Below are positions 53,940-63,669 of a stretch of 64,000 nt of DNA, in pieces (position 1 is the first letter of the stretch; every line of letters begins with the position of its first letter). The stretch spans positions 1-64,000 of the forward strand of contig NZ_FOIJ01000025.1 of the NCBI RefSeq assembly GCF_900111745.1, read 5' to 3'. The translations under genes were made by a program, and so were the position numbers. The DNA is from Stigmatella erecta. Its GTDB lineage: Bacteria; Myxococcota; Myxococcia; Myxococcales; Myxococcaceae. The notes beneath the pieces were generated by a model. It had not been told where the DNA came from, ran no database searches, and saw only the letters and a list, made by a program, of their open reading frames with translations.

Positions 53940-55491
53940 CCCAGGACTGAAGGACGGCGGCGTAGTCCTTCATCGACCGGAAGAGCTCCGCGGAGAGGCG
54001 CTCGTTCTCCTCGCCATCGGCCTCGTCCAGGGGCAGGTCGTTCCAGGAGCCCATGCCGCCAAAGACATCCGAGACCGAGGCCGCCAGGAAGCCGAGGATG
54101 CGCTCCGCCGGCCAGCGCAGGATCCTCAGGTCCTCCGCGAAGGAGAAGACCTCCTGGAAGTTCTCCTGGGCCCGCTCCGAGAACCCCTTCGCCTGGAGCG
54201 CCTCCAGGGCGCGCTGGCCGTGGGCCGCGTCGAAGTCTCCGCGAGGAAAGTCCTGCTCCAGCAGGGCGCGCCCCAGGCGGAACGCCTCGGCGAAGGGGAA
54301 GTCCAGGCGCGCCGCGAACGCCTCGATGGCCCGGAGCGCCTCCTGGAAGCGGGCCTTCGCCTGGGCGGCCTCCCCGGGCGGCTCGGTGGGCCCGGCACCG
54401 GGCACCTCCTCGAAGAAGAGCAGCTGCCACGGCTGGGGGTTGTCCTGGAGGCGCCACTGCTCGCCCCCGCTCAGCCGGCCCCGGGCCTTCGCCCGCTTCT
54501 TCTCGAGCGCGTCGGGGCCGAAGTGGGCCTTCAAGGCCTCGGGAATGATGGGCTCCTGCTGCTGCTCCTCGCACAGGGTGCGGATGGCATCGCAGACCGC
54601 CTGAGGGACGCTGCGCTTCAACGCGTCGCTCAGCCCATCCAGCGCCGTGGGCCACGCCCCGGGGGAGGCGGGCAGCAGGGCCGGATCCGTGTACTCCCGG
54701 AGCCTCGCGTCGGCCCGGACCCAGATGTCCGAGGGCGGGAAGGGCTGCGCCTGAATCAACGCGCGCAGCTCCTGCGGCGCGATGTCCTGCTTCTCCGGAT
54801 AGAGGAAGACGGGGTCGCGCTCGGGCAGGCCGAACGAGAAGTCCGATTGGTAGAACGCGTCCTTCAGGTGCGGGGGAATCCGGAACGGCGTCTCCCTCAC
54901 GAGACACTCGAGCTGGACCTCCTGGCAGAGGTCCATGACGAGGAAGTCGTACACCTCGGCGCCCTCGGGGCTGAGCAGGTACGCTGCGGCCTGGCCCGGC
55001 GCGACGGCGGGCCGGCTGTTCAGCTCGTTGGACTCATGCACCAGCTCCCGCACCCGTTCCCACAGCAGCGCCTTCTGCTCCTGGGCGTCCATCAGCTCGA
55101 CGAACTGCGCGGGGGTGAGGGCCACCTGGGGCGACTGCCGGGTGTGCAGCTCGTAGGTGCGCGCGGCGGTGGCGGTCTCCACCTGGAAGAGCAGGGTGCG
55201 CACCCCCGCGAAGGCCACCGCCACGTGGGGCGGCAGGGACGGGTCCGCGGGCTTGGCGCCCCAGGAGAAGCGCACCCCCCGTAGCCCTTCCGCCCGGAGC
55301 GCCTGGAGCCACGCGGCGTAGCTCAGCGCGTCACCCGCCGGGCCCCGGCCCCCGAGGGAGACGGCCTGGGGCTTCTTCAGCTCCTGGAACTCGAAGCGCT
55401 GCCCGAAGTGCGCCTGGGCCGCCGCGGCGGGCTCGCCGTCCAGGGCCAGCAGGCCGGAGGTGAACGCCTGAACATAGTCATCTCGCTTCAA
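53929..55491 (-). CDS. Hypothetical protein, 520 residues
   Basis: No domain recognised. The sequence is soluble, acidic, and rich in Ala, Glu and Pro. It has segments such as YDFLVMDLCQEVQLECLV near the middle and an Ala/Glu helical C-terminal half (ARFQEALRAIEAFAARLDFPFAEAFRLG). No signal or membrane span is visible, and the N-terminus MKRDDYVQAFTSGLLAL follows no clear ribosome site. The AT-rich 135-base region upstream contains TATACAAT and TATAAG on this strand and serves the divergent hydrolase gene as well. Confidence 0.6.
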   Translation of the reverse strand: MKRDDYVQAFTSGLLALDGEPAAAAQAHFGQRFEFQELKKPQAVSLGGRGPAGDALSYAAWLQALRAEGLRGVRFSWGAKPADPSLPPHVAVAFAGVRTLLFQVETATAARTYELHTRQSPQVALTPAQFVELMDAQEQKALLWERVRELVHESNELNSRPAVAPGQAAAYLLSPEGAEVYDFLVMDLCQEVQLECLVRETPFRIPPHLKDAFYQSDFSFGLPERDPVFLYPEKQDIAPQELRALIQAQPFPPSDIWVRADARLREYTDPALLPASPGAWPTALDGLSDALKRSVPQAVCDAIRTLCEEQQQEPIIPEALKAHFGPDALEKKRAKARGRLSGGEQWRLQDNPQPWQLLFFEEVPGAGPTEPPGEAAQAKARFQEALRAIEAFAARLDFPFAEAFRLGRALLEQDFPRGDFDAAHGQRALEALQAKGFSERAQENFQEVFSFAEDLRILRWPAERILGFLAASVSDVFGGMGSWNDLPLDEADGEENERLSAELFRSMKDYAAVLQSWVKA

Positions 55492-55626
55492 AAGACGCCC
55501 TCCCGGGGGGAAATAGACGGTTGCCTCTTATACGCGCTCATTGTATAAATCCATTAAGGCCATAAAAACGGACAGCTTTGTACGACACCGGCCCCCGACG
55601 TTGGTCCCACTGAAGGAGCGGGTTCC

Positions 55627-56727
55627 GTGTCCAAGCCGAGTTTCGTGAAGGCCGTTGTGCGGCTGCTGGTGTTGGGCATGCTCGCCGGGGTGTCCCCCAG
55701 CGCGGACGCCTCCGTGGCCTCGAAGCGGTGTGAGGGCCGGCGGCTGCCGGTGGCCCTCTACCCCGGCCTTCCCGTCACCGAGTGGGTGTTCGCCAAGCTG
55801 TGCCTTCCGCCCGGGCCGGCGCCCTCCACGGTGCAGCTCCTGGTGCACGGCATCACCTACACGCACCAGTACTGGGACTTTCCGGATCCCGCCGGGCCCA
55901 GCGACCGGTACTCGTACGTGAGCGCGGCGCTGAACGCGGGCTTCGCCACGCTGGCGATCGACCGCATCGGCAGCGGGGAGAGCTCCCGCCCGCCGGGGCT
56001 GTTCGTCACCATCGAGGCCAACGCCTACGTCGTCCACCAGGTGGTGCAGGCCCTGCGCAAGGGCTGGCAGATGGGGGCCTCCTCGGTGAGCTTCGCCAAG
56101 GTCCTCCTGGTGGGCCACTCCTACGGCTCCTTCACCGCCTGGTACGCGGCCTCCGACTACCAGGACGTGGATGGCGTGATTCTCAGCGGGGTCAGCCACT
56201 ACATCTCGCCCGAGACGGTGGCACGCGTCCTCTCCCCGCTGATGCCGGCGGCGCTCGATCCGGCCTTCTGGGGCCGGGGCACCTATGACTTGGCCTACCT
56301 CACCACGCGCCCCAACACCCGCTACCGCACCTTCTACGAGCCGGGCGAGGTGACGGCCCAGGTGCTGGCGCAGGACGAGCGGACCAAGAGCACGGTGACG
56401 CTGAGCGAGTTCGACACCTTCCCCCTGATCCTCGTCCGGCCGCTGGACATCCGGGTGCCGGTGCTGCTGTTCAACGGCACCGAGGACCGGCTGTTCTGTG
56501 GGACGTCGATCCTGGGCGCGGACTGCTCCAGCGCGGAGGCGCTGGTGGCCATGGAGGCGCCCCGCCTGGGCCCCAACGTGCCCTGCGTGGAGGGCCACGT
56601 GCTGGAGGGCGCCGGCCACGCCCTCAACACCCTCGTGAACGCCCAGGACTGGTTCGCGGTGGCGCAGGCCTGGGCGGTGCAGCGCATCGGCACCGGCCCG
56701 GGGCCCGCGCCCGGCTGCGGCACGTGA
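55627..56727 (+). CDS. Secreted alpha/beta hydrolase
   Basis: The 366-residue protein starts at GTG 55627 after AAGGAG. A signal (VVRLLVLGMLAGVSPSADA) is followed by an alpha/beta-hydrolase fold: LVHGITYTHQYWDF (oxyanion strand HG), the nucleophile elbow GHSYGS with Ser165, a late Asp in GTEDRLF and the His in GAGHALN. Cysteines near the C-terminus suggest disulfides. A secreted esterase or lipase is likely, but the substrate is unknown. Many related predicted secreted hydrolases are found in myxobacteria. Confidence 0.78.
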   Translation: MSKPSFVKAVVRLLVLGMLAGVSPSADASVASKRCEGRRLPVALYPGLPVTEWVFAKLCLPPGPAPSTVQLLVHGITYTHQYWDFPDPAGPSDRYSYVSAALNAGFATLAIDRIGSGESSRPPGLFVTIEANAYVVHQVVQALRKGWQMGASSVSFAKVLLVGHSYGSFTAWYAASDYQDVDGVILSGVSHYISPETVARVLSPLMPAALDPAFWGRGTYDLAYLTTRPNTRYRTFYEPGEVTAQVLAQDERTKSTVTLSEFDTFPLILVRPLDIRVPVLLFNGTEDRLFCGTSILGADCSSAEALVAMEAPRLGPNVPCVEGHVLEGAGHALNTLVNAQDWFAVAQAWAVQRIGTGPGPAPGCGT

Positions 56728-56902
56728 GCCTCTCCGCAATGTGAAACATGTTACCACCCGCGTTTGACGCGAGGCGGCATGTCTCGCTTTGAGACGGCGC
56801 ACCGGGCCATCCGGGGGCTCCCGCTCCCGCTCGCCGCCAAACTTGTTTAGGGCCGGTGTGCGTGCTCCTATGCGCCCCACTCAACAAGGGATGGGGAGGC
56901 TC

Positions 56903-57208
56903 ATGATTCCGGAAAAAGCGCAAGAGATTGCGAGAAACCCTAAGTATCAGCAGCTGGTCAAAAAGCGGTCTGTCTTGGGGTGGAGCCTGACTGCCGTCAT
57001 GTTGGTTGTGTATTACGGATACATTTTCCTGGTGGCCTTCAACCGGGAGTTCCTGGCCCGTACGGTGGGCGAGGGCGTCACCACGCTGAGCATCCCGATT
57101 GGCCTGGGGGTCATCGTCTTCACGGTGCTCATCACGGGCGTGTACGTGCGCCACGCGAACTCCGAGTTCGACCGGATGAACGACGAGATCGTCCGGGAGG
57201 CCAAGTGA
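56903..57208 (+). CDS. DUF485 membrane protein (YjcH-like)
   Basis: The 101-residue protein has two membrane spans ([18 protein letters not shown] and [21 protein letters not shown]). It starts at ATG 56903 with GGAGG 5 bases before it. DUF485 proteins are usually encoded directly before ActP acetate permeases, as here. Its stop overlaps the actP start (TGATG). The upstream 175 bases contain the palindrome AACATGTT and a short GTCTC/GAGAC hairpin, but no clear promoter was identified. Confidence 0.85.
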   Translation: MIPEKAQEIARNPKYQQLVKKRSVLGWSLTAVMLVVYYGYIFLVAFNREFLARTVGEGVTTLSIPIGLGVIVFTVLITGVYVRHANSEFDRMNDEIVREAK

Positions 57209-58917
57209 TGCGCACGCGCGCTCTGCTCACGGGCCTGGCGCTCCTGCTCTCCTCGGCGCCGGCGGGGGCGGCGGGGGACCTGGGGACGCTGGAGAAGCAG
57301 CCCACCAACTGGACCGCCATCGTCATGTTCGCGGTGTTCGTGGCCGCGACGCTGTGGATCACCAAGTGGGCCTCCCAGCGGACGAAGTCCGCGGCGGACT
57401 TCTACACGGCCGGCGGCGGCATCACCGGCTTCCAGAACGGGCTGGCGATCGCCGGGGACTTCATGTCCGCCGCCTCGTTCCTGGGAATCTCCGCCGCGGT
57501 GATGACCAGCGGCTATGACGGCTTGATTTACTCCATCGGCTTCCTGGTGGGCTGGCCCATCCTGACGTTCCTGATGGCCGAGCGCCTGCGGAACCTGGGC
57601 AAGTTCACCTTCGCCGACGTGGTGGCGTACCGCTTCAAGCAGGCCCCCACGCGGGCACTGGCCGCCTCGGGCACCCTGGTGGTGGTGGCCTTCTACCTCA
57701 TCGCGCAGATGGTGGGCGCGGGCCAGCTCATCAAGCTGCTCTTTGGGCTCGAGTACTGGATCGCCGTGATCATCGTCGGCGTGTTGATGATGGTCTACGT
57801 GCTCTTTGGCGGCATGACGGCCACCACCTGGGTGCAAATCATCAAGGCCTGCCTGCTGCTGTCGGGCGCGACCTTCATGGCCTTCATGGTGCTCTACAAT
57901 TATGGCTTCTCGCCCGAGAAGCTCTTCGCCGAGGCGGTGCGCATCAAGACGGACCTGGCCACGGCGGCCGGCAAGCCCATGGAGGAGGCCGCCCGGCGAG
58001 GGCAATCCATCATGGCGCCCGGAAACTTCGTCAGCAGTCCCATCTCCACCATCTCGTTTGGCATGGCGCTGATGTTCGGCACGGCGGGGCTGCCGCACAT
58101 CCTGATGCGGTTCTTCACGGTGCCGGACGCGAAGGAGGCCCGTAAGTCTGTCTTCTGGGCCACGACGTGGATTGGGTATTTCTACATCCTCACGTTCATC
58201 ATTGGCTTTGGCGCCATCGTGCTGGTGTCCACCAACCCCGCCTTCCTGGATGCGAAGGGCGGCCTGCTGGGCGGCGGCAACATGGCGGCCGTGCACCTGG
58301 CCTCCGCGGTGGGCGGCAATGCCTTCCTGGGGTTCATCTCGGCGGTGGCCTTCGCGACGATTCTGGCGGTGGTCTCGGGCCTGACGCTATCGGGCGCCTC
58401 CGCCGTGTCCCACGACATCTACTCGACCGTGTTGAAGCAGGGCAAGCCCGCGCCGGGCTCGGAGCTCAAGGTGTCGCGCGTGACGACCATCTTGCTGGGC
58501 ATCGTGGCGGTGCTGCTGGGCATCCTCTTCGAGAAGCAGAACATCGCCTTCATGGTCTCGCTGGCGTTCGCCATCGCGGCCTCGGCGAACTTCCCGGCGT
58601 TGATCATGTCCCTGCTGTGGAAGAACTGCACCACGCGCGGGGCGTTCATCGGCGGGTTCGCCGGGCTCATCAGCGCGTTCGCGCTGACGGTGCTGTCGCC
58701 CTCGGTGTGGGAGGCCACCTTCGGCAACCCGCCCGGCAGCGCGCTCTTCCCCTACACCTCGCCTGCGCTCTTCTCCATGCCGCTGGCGTTCGTGACCATC
58801 TGGGTGGTGTCGCTGCTGGACAAGAGCCCGCGCGCCGCGGAGGACCGGGCCGGCTACCTGGCCCAGGAAGTGCGCTCGGAGACGGGCATCGGCGCCGCCG
58901 GCGCCTCGGGACACTGA
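57208..58917 (+). CDS. actP: Cation/acetate symporter ActP
   Basis: The 569-residue SSS-family transporter has a cleavable-looking N-terminal leader ([21 protein letters not shown]), as in E. coli ActP. About 13 spans follow, with [30 protein letters not shown], a SSS signature, and [23 protein letters not shown]. It takes up acetate and related short carboxylates with Na+ or H+. It is coupled to the DUF485 gene. A strong hairpin follows the stop. Confidence 0.9.
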   Translation: MRTRALLTGLALLLSSAPAGAAGDLGTLEKQPTNWTAIVMFAVFVAATLWITKWASQRTKSAADFYTAGGGITGFQNGLAIAGDFMSAASFLGISAAVMTSGYDGLIYSIGFLVGWPILTFLMAERLRNLGKFTFADVVAYRFKQAPTRALAASGTLVVVAFYLIAQMVGAGQLIKLLFGLEYWIAVIIVGVLMMVYVLFGGMTATTWVQIIKACLLLSGATFMAFMVLYNYGFSPEKLFAEAVRIKTDLATAAGKPMEEAARRGQSIMAPGNFVSSPISTISFGMALMFGTAGLPHILMRFFTVPDAKEARKSVFWATTWIGYFYILTFIIGFGAIVLVSTNPAFLDAKGGLLGGGNMAAVHLASAVGGNAFLGFISAVAFATILAVVSGLTLSGASAVSHDIYSTVLKQGKPAPGSELKVSRVTTILLGIVAVLLGILFEKQNIAFMVSLAFAIAASANFPALIMSLLWKNCTTRGAFIGGFAGLISAFALTVLSPSVWEATFGNPPGSALFPYTSPALFSMPLAFVTIWVVSLLDKSPRAAEDRAGYLAQEVRSETGIGAAGASGH

Positions 58918-58929
58918 GCCCCTTGCGCG

Positions 58930-58965
58930 GCGGGCGCCGGGGCCCCACAGGCCGCCGGCGCCCGC
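58930..58965 (+). terminator. Stem-loop after actP
   Basis: Perfect 11-bp arms GCGGGCGCCGG and CCGGCGCCCGC enclose an inner GGCC/GGCC stem with a CCACA loop, with one unpaired G. It starts 13 bases after the actP stop. No U-tract is seen, but stability and position support a terminator. Confidence 0.65.
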
Positions 58966-59031
58966 GCGGTCCGCCCGGCTCCGGGGCAGGCGGGCTTGAC
59001 AACCTGGGGCGCTGCCGGGAGTTGTAACGGC

Positions 59032-59928
59032 ATGCGATACGAGACCCAGGACAACGAAGCGGCTCCGTCCCTCGAAGGTGCCCCGGACGGCGTGGCCAGC
59101 GCTTCCGAGGTGGCGCCTCGGTACGACACCGCGGCCATCATGGGGGGCCTCTACGGGGAGGGCATCATCGGCCTGAAGGGCGCCTTCCCGCAGGAGTGGG
59201 TGCGGCAGGTGGGGGAGGACATCCACACGCTGTTCCAGGAGGCGCTGGCGCGGCCGGGCGGCGCGCTCGGCCGGGGGCCCAACCGCTACTACGTCGAGAT
59301 TCAGCCGGAGCGGCTCCGGGGCTTCGTCGAGCTCGTCACCCACCCGTGGGTGGTGGCGGTGTGCGAGGCCGTCCTGGGGCCGGAGTACAAGATTGTCGAG
59401 CTGGGCTTCGATGTCCCGGGGCCGGGCGCCCAGCAGCAGCCCTGGCACCGCGACTTTCCGTCCCCCGAGGAGACCCGGGTGGGCCGGCGCTTGAACTCGC
59501 TGGCCTTCAACCTCACCACCGTCGATGTCACCGAGGACATGGGCCCCTTCGAGATCGCGGTGGGCACGCAGTGGGACCACAGCCCCCGCTTCGACAAGGG
59601 GATGTTCCCGCCCCGGTCGCTCTACCCCCGCTACCTGGAGCGGGCCCAGCGCAAGATGCCGAAGATGGGCGACATCTCGGCCCGCTCGGCCCTGACCATC
59701 CACCGCGGAACGGCCAACCTGTCGGACAAGTCCCGGCCGGTCCTCGTGCTCGGGGCGGATGCGCCGGACGCACGCAACGCGGAGCGCCATGATCTGCAAC
59801 TCAGCCGGCGCTTCCAGGAGACCTTGCCGCCCGAGGTGCGCCGGCACCTGACGTACCGCGTGGTCGACGCGCTGGAGGACATCGTGCAGGCGCACACCAT
59901 CGAGGGCCTCGTGAAGGCCGACGTCTGA
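59032..59928 (+). CDS. Phytanoyl-CoA dioxygenase family protein
   Basis: The 298-residue Fe(II)/2-oxoglutarate-dependent enzyme has a jelly-roll core. The iron HxD is in PWHRDF near residue 143 and the distal His in LTIHRGTANLSDKSRP, with a downstream Arg for 2-oxoglutarate. The start at ATG 59032 (MRYETQ) has no obvious ribosome site. The substrate is unknown; family members hydroxylate small molecules, peptides or natural products. A 76-base AT-rich region follows before the GH76 gene. Confidence 0.75.
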   Translation: MRYETQDNEAAPSLEGAPDGVASASEVAPRYDTAAIMGGLYGEGIIGLKGAFPQEWVRQVGEDIHTLFQEALARPGGALGRGPNRYYVEIQPERLRGFVELVTHPWVVAVCEAVLGPEYKIVELGFDVPGPGAQQQPWHRDFPSPEETRVGRRLNSLAFNLTTVDVTEDMGPFEIAVGTQWDHSPRFDKGMFPPRSLYPRYLERAQRKMPKMGDISARSALTIHRGTANLSDKSRPVLVLGADAPDARNAERHDLQLSRRFQETLPPEVRRHLTYRVVDALEDIVQAHTIEGLVKADV

Positions 59929-59963
59929 GCCGCCGGGTCTGCTCGTTTTCTCTGATTTACTAG

Positions 59964-60016
59964 TTTTCCGTAAGTTGATAACGCATGGGCGCCACCTCCC
60001 ATGGGGTTACGGAAAA
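59964..60016 (+). promoter_or_regulatory. Nested palindrome over the start of the GH76 gene
   Basis: Outer arms TTTTCCGTAA (59964-59973) and TTACGGAAAA (60007-60016) are perfectly complementary. Inner arms CATGGG (59984-59989) and CCCATG (59998-60003) are also perfect. The last outer-arm base is the A of the ATG at 60016. As RNA it would hide the start codon region; as DNA it would be a symmetrical operator. Regulation is inferred. Confidence 0.5.
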
Positions 60017-62166
60017 TGAAAGAAACCAAGGTTCTTCTCACCACGCTGCTGGTCTCCGCGGTGATGACCGGCTGCGAGGGTGCGAGCCCGGAGGACACCG
60101 CGGCGGCGAGCACGGAGTCCGTTCCACTCACCCGCGCGGAGGCTGCCGGTGAGCAGCCCGGCAAGGCCGCCTTGTCCTGGGTGCCGCTGCGGCTGAACGT
60201 CTACCACTCGTTCGGCGTCACGACGGCGGGGCATACGAGCCGCATCCTGCGGCACTACGAGAGCCTGGCGCGCACGGACATCCTCGGCACGTCGCCGGTC
60301 GAGAAGGCGGACTCCAGCTTCCGCGTCGTGGCGGGCCTCGCCGACGGCGGGTGTTACTCGCTGGAGTCCCAGAACTTTCCGGGCAAGTTCCTGCGGCACG
60401 CCGCCTCGCGGGTCCGCATCGACAGCCGCGACGGCACCCGGGCCTTCGATGAGAGCGCCACGTGGTGCACGCGTCCGGGCCTGTCCGGACAGGGCGTCAG
60501 CCTGGAGTCCTTCAACTTCCCGGGCCGCTACATGCGCCACTTCAACTCGGAGGTGTGGCTCGCGCAGCGCGGCGGCACGCTGCCCAGCGATTCGGCCACC
60601 AGCTTCAACGAGGACTCCACCTGGAAGGACCTCCTCCAGGCCAACAGTGACTTCAAGGCCTGGGGCGAGGAGACCCTCGCGAAGATCGAACAGGACTTCC
60701 GCAAGCCGGGCAGCAACCTCTATTACGAGACCTCGGCCCGGCAGGGGACGGCCTTTCACTGGCCCGCGGGCGTGCAGCTTCACGCGCTGATCGCCGCCGG
60801 CAAGATCGCGCAGGCCGAGGCCTACGCGAACGAGCTGCACCAGGCCTACTGGTGCAACACGAAGAACCGCTGGGGCTACAACGCCGCCGCCTATGGCTGC
60901 GGCGACCGCTACTACGATGACAACGCCTGGGCGGCCAAGGGGCTGATGGAGCTGTACCAGAAGACCAACAACGCCACCTACCTGAACCGGGCCAAGGAAG
61001 TGCTGGCCTTCAGCATGAGCGGCGAGAACACCGCGAGCAGCGATCCGAACGGCGGCATCCGCTGGCACGAGGGCGATACCGGCGGCCAGTGCCTGTGCGC
61101 CACGGCGCCCACCGCGGCGGCGAACCTCATGCTGCACCGGGCCACGGGCACGGCGCAGTACCTGACCGATGGCCTGCGGCTCTACAACTGGATGAAGGCC
61201 AACCGGTTCGGCTACGGCCCGGGGTACCGGGGCTACGAGAACGCGGTGATGGCCCAGGCGGCGCTCCTGCTGTTCCGGATCACCGGCAACTACACCTACC
61301 TGGACGACGCCCGCCACCAGGGGCTGGCCATGGAGTCGACGTACATCGACTGGCAGACCCACGCGCTGAAGGAGACGGGGCAGTGGGGCGGCCATGACAT
61401 GACCAACGCCTACGTGGACCTCTACGAGGTGGATGGCGACATCAACTGGCTGAACATCGTCGCGGGCTACCTCCAGTTCCTGCGGGACAATGGCAAGGAT
61501 GCCAACGGCCGGTACCCCGAGTGGTGGAGCGACGTGGGCCAGCCGGGCAAGGCGGAGCTGCTGTACCAGGCCTCCGCCGCGCGCGCCTTCGCCCGGGCCA
61601 GCAATGTCCGCACGGGCACCCCCAAGCCGAGGGACCCGGTGGCCGTGTTCAAGGACTGCAACTACACCGGCATCTGGGGCGCGGGCTTCTGGGTGGGCCG
61701 GTTCGCGCTGAAGGACCTCCAGTTCCACGGCATCTCGGGCAAGGACATCTCCTCGGTGCGCGTGCAGCCGGGCTACAAGGTGACGCTCTACGAGAACGCC
61801 GACTTCACCGGCGCCTCGCTCGTGCGGACCGCGGATGACGGGTGCCTCGTCAGCAGCGGCTGGAACGACCGGGCCAACGCCATGGTGGTGGAGCCGGTGG
61901 CGCCCATCGCCGTCGTCTACAAGGATTGCAATTACACCGGCGCGGGCTTCCACCTGCCCGTGGGCAGCTATGACGAGGCGAAGCTGCGCGAGCTGGGCAT
62001 GAGCCCGGACATCGTGTCCTCGCTTCAGGTGGCCGATGGGTACGAGGCGGTGCTGTACGACGGCGGCTACTTCGATCAGACCTCCTACGCGACCGGCACC
62101 AACAGCTGCCTGGTCGGCGCGGGCTGGAACGACAAGGCCGCCTCGTTCGTCATCCGCAAGAAGTAA
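60016..62166 (+). CDS. Lipoprotein with AbfB, GH76 mannanase and two beta-gamma-crystallin modules
   Basis: The 716-residue protein has an N-terminal lipoprotein-like signal (LLTTLLVSAVMTGC). Residues ~50-190 are AbfB-type carbohydrate-binding (YSLESQNFPGKFLRH and a second VSLESFNFPGRYMRH). From ~200 to 535 is a GH76 alpha-1,6-mannanase barrel with the catalytic Asp pair D301-D302 in YYDDNAW. Two beta-gamma-crystallin-like units follow (540-625 and 629-716), with repeated KDCNYTG and GWND motifs. It may degrade fungal or yeast-type mannan. ATG 60016 is preferred over 60001. Confidence 0.82.
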   Translation: MKETKVLLTTLLVSAVMTGCEGASPEDTAAASTESVPLTRAEAAGEQPGKAALSWVPLRLNVYHSFGVTTAGHTSRILRHYESLARTDILGTSPVEKADSSFRVVAGLADGGCYSLESQNFPGKFLRHAASRVRIDSRDGTRAFDESATWCTRPGLSGQGVSLESFNFPGRYMRHFNSEVWLAQRGGTLPSDSATSFNEDSTWKDLLQANSDFKAWGEETLAKIEQDFRKPGSNLYYETSARQGTAFHWPAGVQLHALIAAGKIAQAEAYANELHQAYWCNTKNRWGYNAAAYGCGDRYYDDNAWAAKGLMELYQKTNNATYLNRAKEVLAFSMSGENTASSDPNGGIRWHEGDTGGQCLCATAPTAAANLMLHRATGTAQYLTDGLRLYNWMKANRFGYGPGYRGYENAVMAQAALLLFRITGNYTYLDDARHQGLAMESTYIDWQTHALKETGQWGGHDMTNAYVDLYEVDGDINWLNIVAGYLQFLRDNGKDANGRYPEWWSDVGQPGKAELLYQASAARAFARASNVRTGTPKPRDPVAVFKDCNYTGIWGAGFWVGRFALKDLQFHGISGKDISSVRVQPGYKVTLYENADFTGASLVRTADDGCLVSSGWNDRANAMVVEPVAPIAVVYKDCNYTGAGFHLPVGSYDEAKLRELGMSPDIVSSLQVADGYEAVLYDGGYFDQTSYATGTNSCLVGAGWNDKAASFVIRKK

Positions 62167-62176
62167 CCCCGGCGGG

Positions 62177-62201
62177 GGGACGCCCGGAACAGGGGCGTCC
62201 C
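62177..62201. terminator. Bidirectional hairpin after the GH76 gene
   Basis: Perfect 9-bp arms GGGACGCCC and GGGCGTCCC enclose a 7-base loop, in the 51-base gap between two convergent genes. Terminator function is inferred from position. Confidence 0.55.
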
Positions 62202-62217
62202 GCTCCCGGGGCGGGGC

Positions 62218-63531
62218 TCAGCGCAGCAGGCCGGGCCACCAGCGCCAGGAGCACTTCTCCTTCTCGGGGGAGGGCCCGCAGAGGTCGTCCTCGTCGCAGA
62301 CCTCGGGCGGGATGATCCGCTCGATGTGTTGGACGACGGTCCCATCCACGCCCACGTTGAGCTGCCGGCCGCCGCAGGAGTCCTGCAAGGCGGGGAACTG
62401 AACCGCGCCACAGGCGGTGCCGTCCTGGGTGAACAGGAGCAGGGACGGCTGGCACCCGATGCCCTCGGCCATCGCCGGCGGAGGGATGAGGGCGTGGGCC
62501 TGCTGGCCCCGGATGAGCACCAGCCGGGTGCCGGGGTGGTTCGCCAGCCACGCGGGCGCGGGCTGAACCGCCGCCTGGCCGCTGGGGAACACCGCGGTCC
62601 ACTGCCCGGCTTGGCTTCGCAGCGCCAGCCCCCCGCCCGCCAGCGGCTGCAACGTCCCGCTGGCCACCGAGGGCAGCACGAACGGGAAGGGCTGCGTCAC
62701 GGCGGAGCCATTCCACTCCACCCACTGCCCGTGCCACGTGTTGCCGTCGCCTGGGTTCTGCCACAGCAGCAGCCCGCGCCCCTGGGTGTCCACGCCCGTG
62801 AGCAGGGGCCGGTCTCCGGTGGGGACGGACAGCGCCTGGGCGCGCCCCGCGCGGGCAACCCCCGTCGAATCGAGGAACTGGTACTCCAGCACCTGGGTGT
62901 TCCCCTCGCGCGGCTCCCACACCGCGAACAGCGCGCCGCCCCGCGGATCCGGGGACAGGCTGGTCGTGAGCTGATAATCGGTGGTCAACCGGTTGATGCT
63001 CAGGGCCTCGCCCCGGGAGGTGTATGGCTTCAGCGCGAGGCCCGCGGGGGAGAACGCGGTGAGGGAGACGTGGAACCCGCTGGGCTGGGGCACGACGGTG
63101 TCGGTCAAATCCCCTCCATAGATGAGCTGTCCGGTGGGGATGCCCTCGGAGGACACGACATCCCAGGCCGTAGAGCCGAGCCGCCCTGAATTCATGAGCG
63201 CCAGGAAGCCGGCGCCATCCGAGGTTCCGGGGCCGCAGGCCGCCTCGAGGCCCGCGCGGCCGTCCAGGGCGATGCTCCGGCTCTTTCCGAGCTCCACCGG
63301 GACGATGTCCTCGCACGACAGCGCCCGGGGAGGCTCTGGCGGGGCAAAGGGGTCTTCGGCAATCGCCTCCGGCGGCTCTGGGGCCGCGGGCGTGCCGGGA
63401 ACCTGGGCGGACGGGGCGGTCTCCGGATCCAGGGGAGCGCCCGGAGGTGTGTCCACCTCGGAACAGCCCCAGGCTTGCGCCAGGAGCGCTGCCGTCACCA
63501 TCTTCCCCCAAGGTCCTCGGCGCCGAATCAT
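62218..63531 (-). CDS. Lipoprotein-like secreted protein of unknown function
   Basis: The 437-residue protein starts at ATG 63531 with GGAGGAGG 7 bases before it. A signal ends in AWGC, a possible lipobox. A Pro/Ala-rich segment of about 55 residues follows, then a repetitive beta-rich body that recalls a propeller (GGALFAVWEPREGNTQVLEY, GRGLLLWQNPGDGNTW, GLALRSQAGQWTAVFPSG). Several cysteines cluster at the C-terminus (CDEDDLCGPSPEKEKCSW). No family was recognised. The promoter region to the convergent acyltransferase end contains nothing further. Confidence 0.6.
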   Translation of the reverse strand: MIRRRGPWGKMVTAALLAQAWGCSEVDTPPGAPLDPETAPSAQVPGTPAAPEPPEAIAEDPFAPPEPPRALSCEDIVPVELGKSRSIALDGRAGLEAACGPGTSDGAGFLALMNSGRLGSTAWDVVSSEGIPTGQLIYGGDLTDTVVPQPSGFHVSLTAFSPAGLALKPYTSRGEALSINRLTTDYQLTTSLSPDPRGGALFAVWEPREGNTQVLEYQFLDSTGVARAGRAQALSVPTGDRPLLTGVDTQGRGLLLWQNPGDGNTWHGQWVEWNGSAVTQPFPFVLPSVASGTLQPLAGGGLALRSQAGQWTAVFPSGQAAVQPAPAWLANHPGTRLVLIRGQQAHALIPPPAMAEGIGCQPSLLLFTQDGTACGAVQFPALQDSCGGRQLNVGVDGTVVQHIERIIPPEVCDEDDLCGPSPEKEKCSWRWWPGLLR

Positions 63532-63669
63532 GTGCTGCCTCCTCCGTGCGTCATGATCCGCGAACATGGGCACCCCTCACGGGGAGCGCCAGGGGGCCGT
63601 TCTGGAAAGACACCTGGAGGGGCCCACCGTCAGGGGAGGGCGTCCTGGGGTTTCAGAAACGAGAGCGCT

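Noticed and set aside
56728-56902. Possible sigma-54 promoter upstream of the DUF485-actP pair
   Set aside because: The closest GG...GC pair has 8-base spacing and not the required 10, so it does not fit the -24/-12 pattern.
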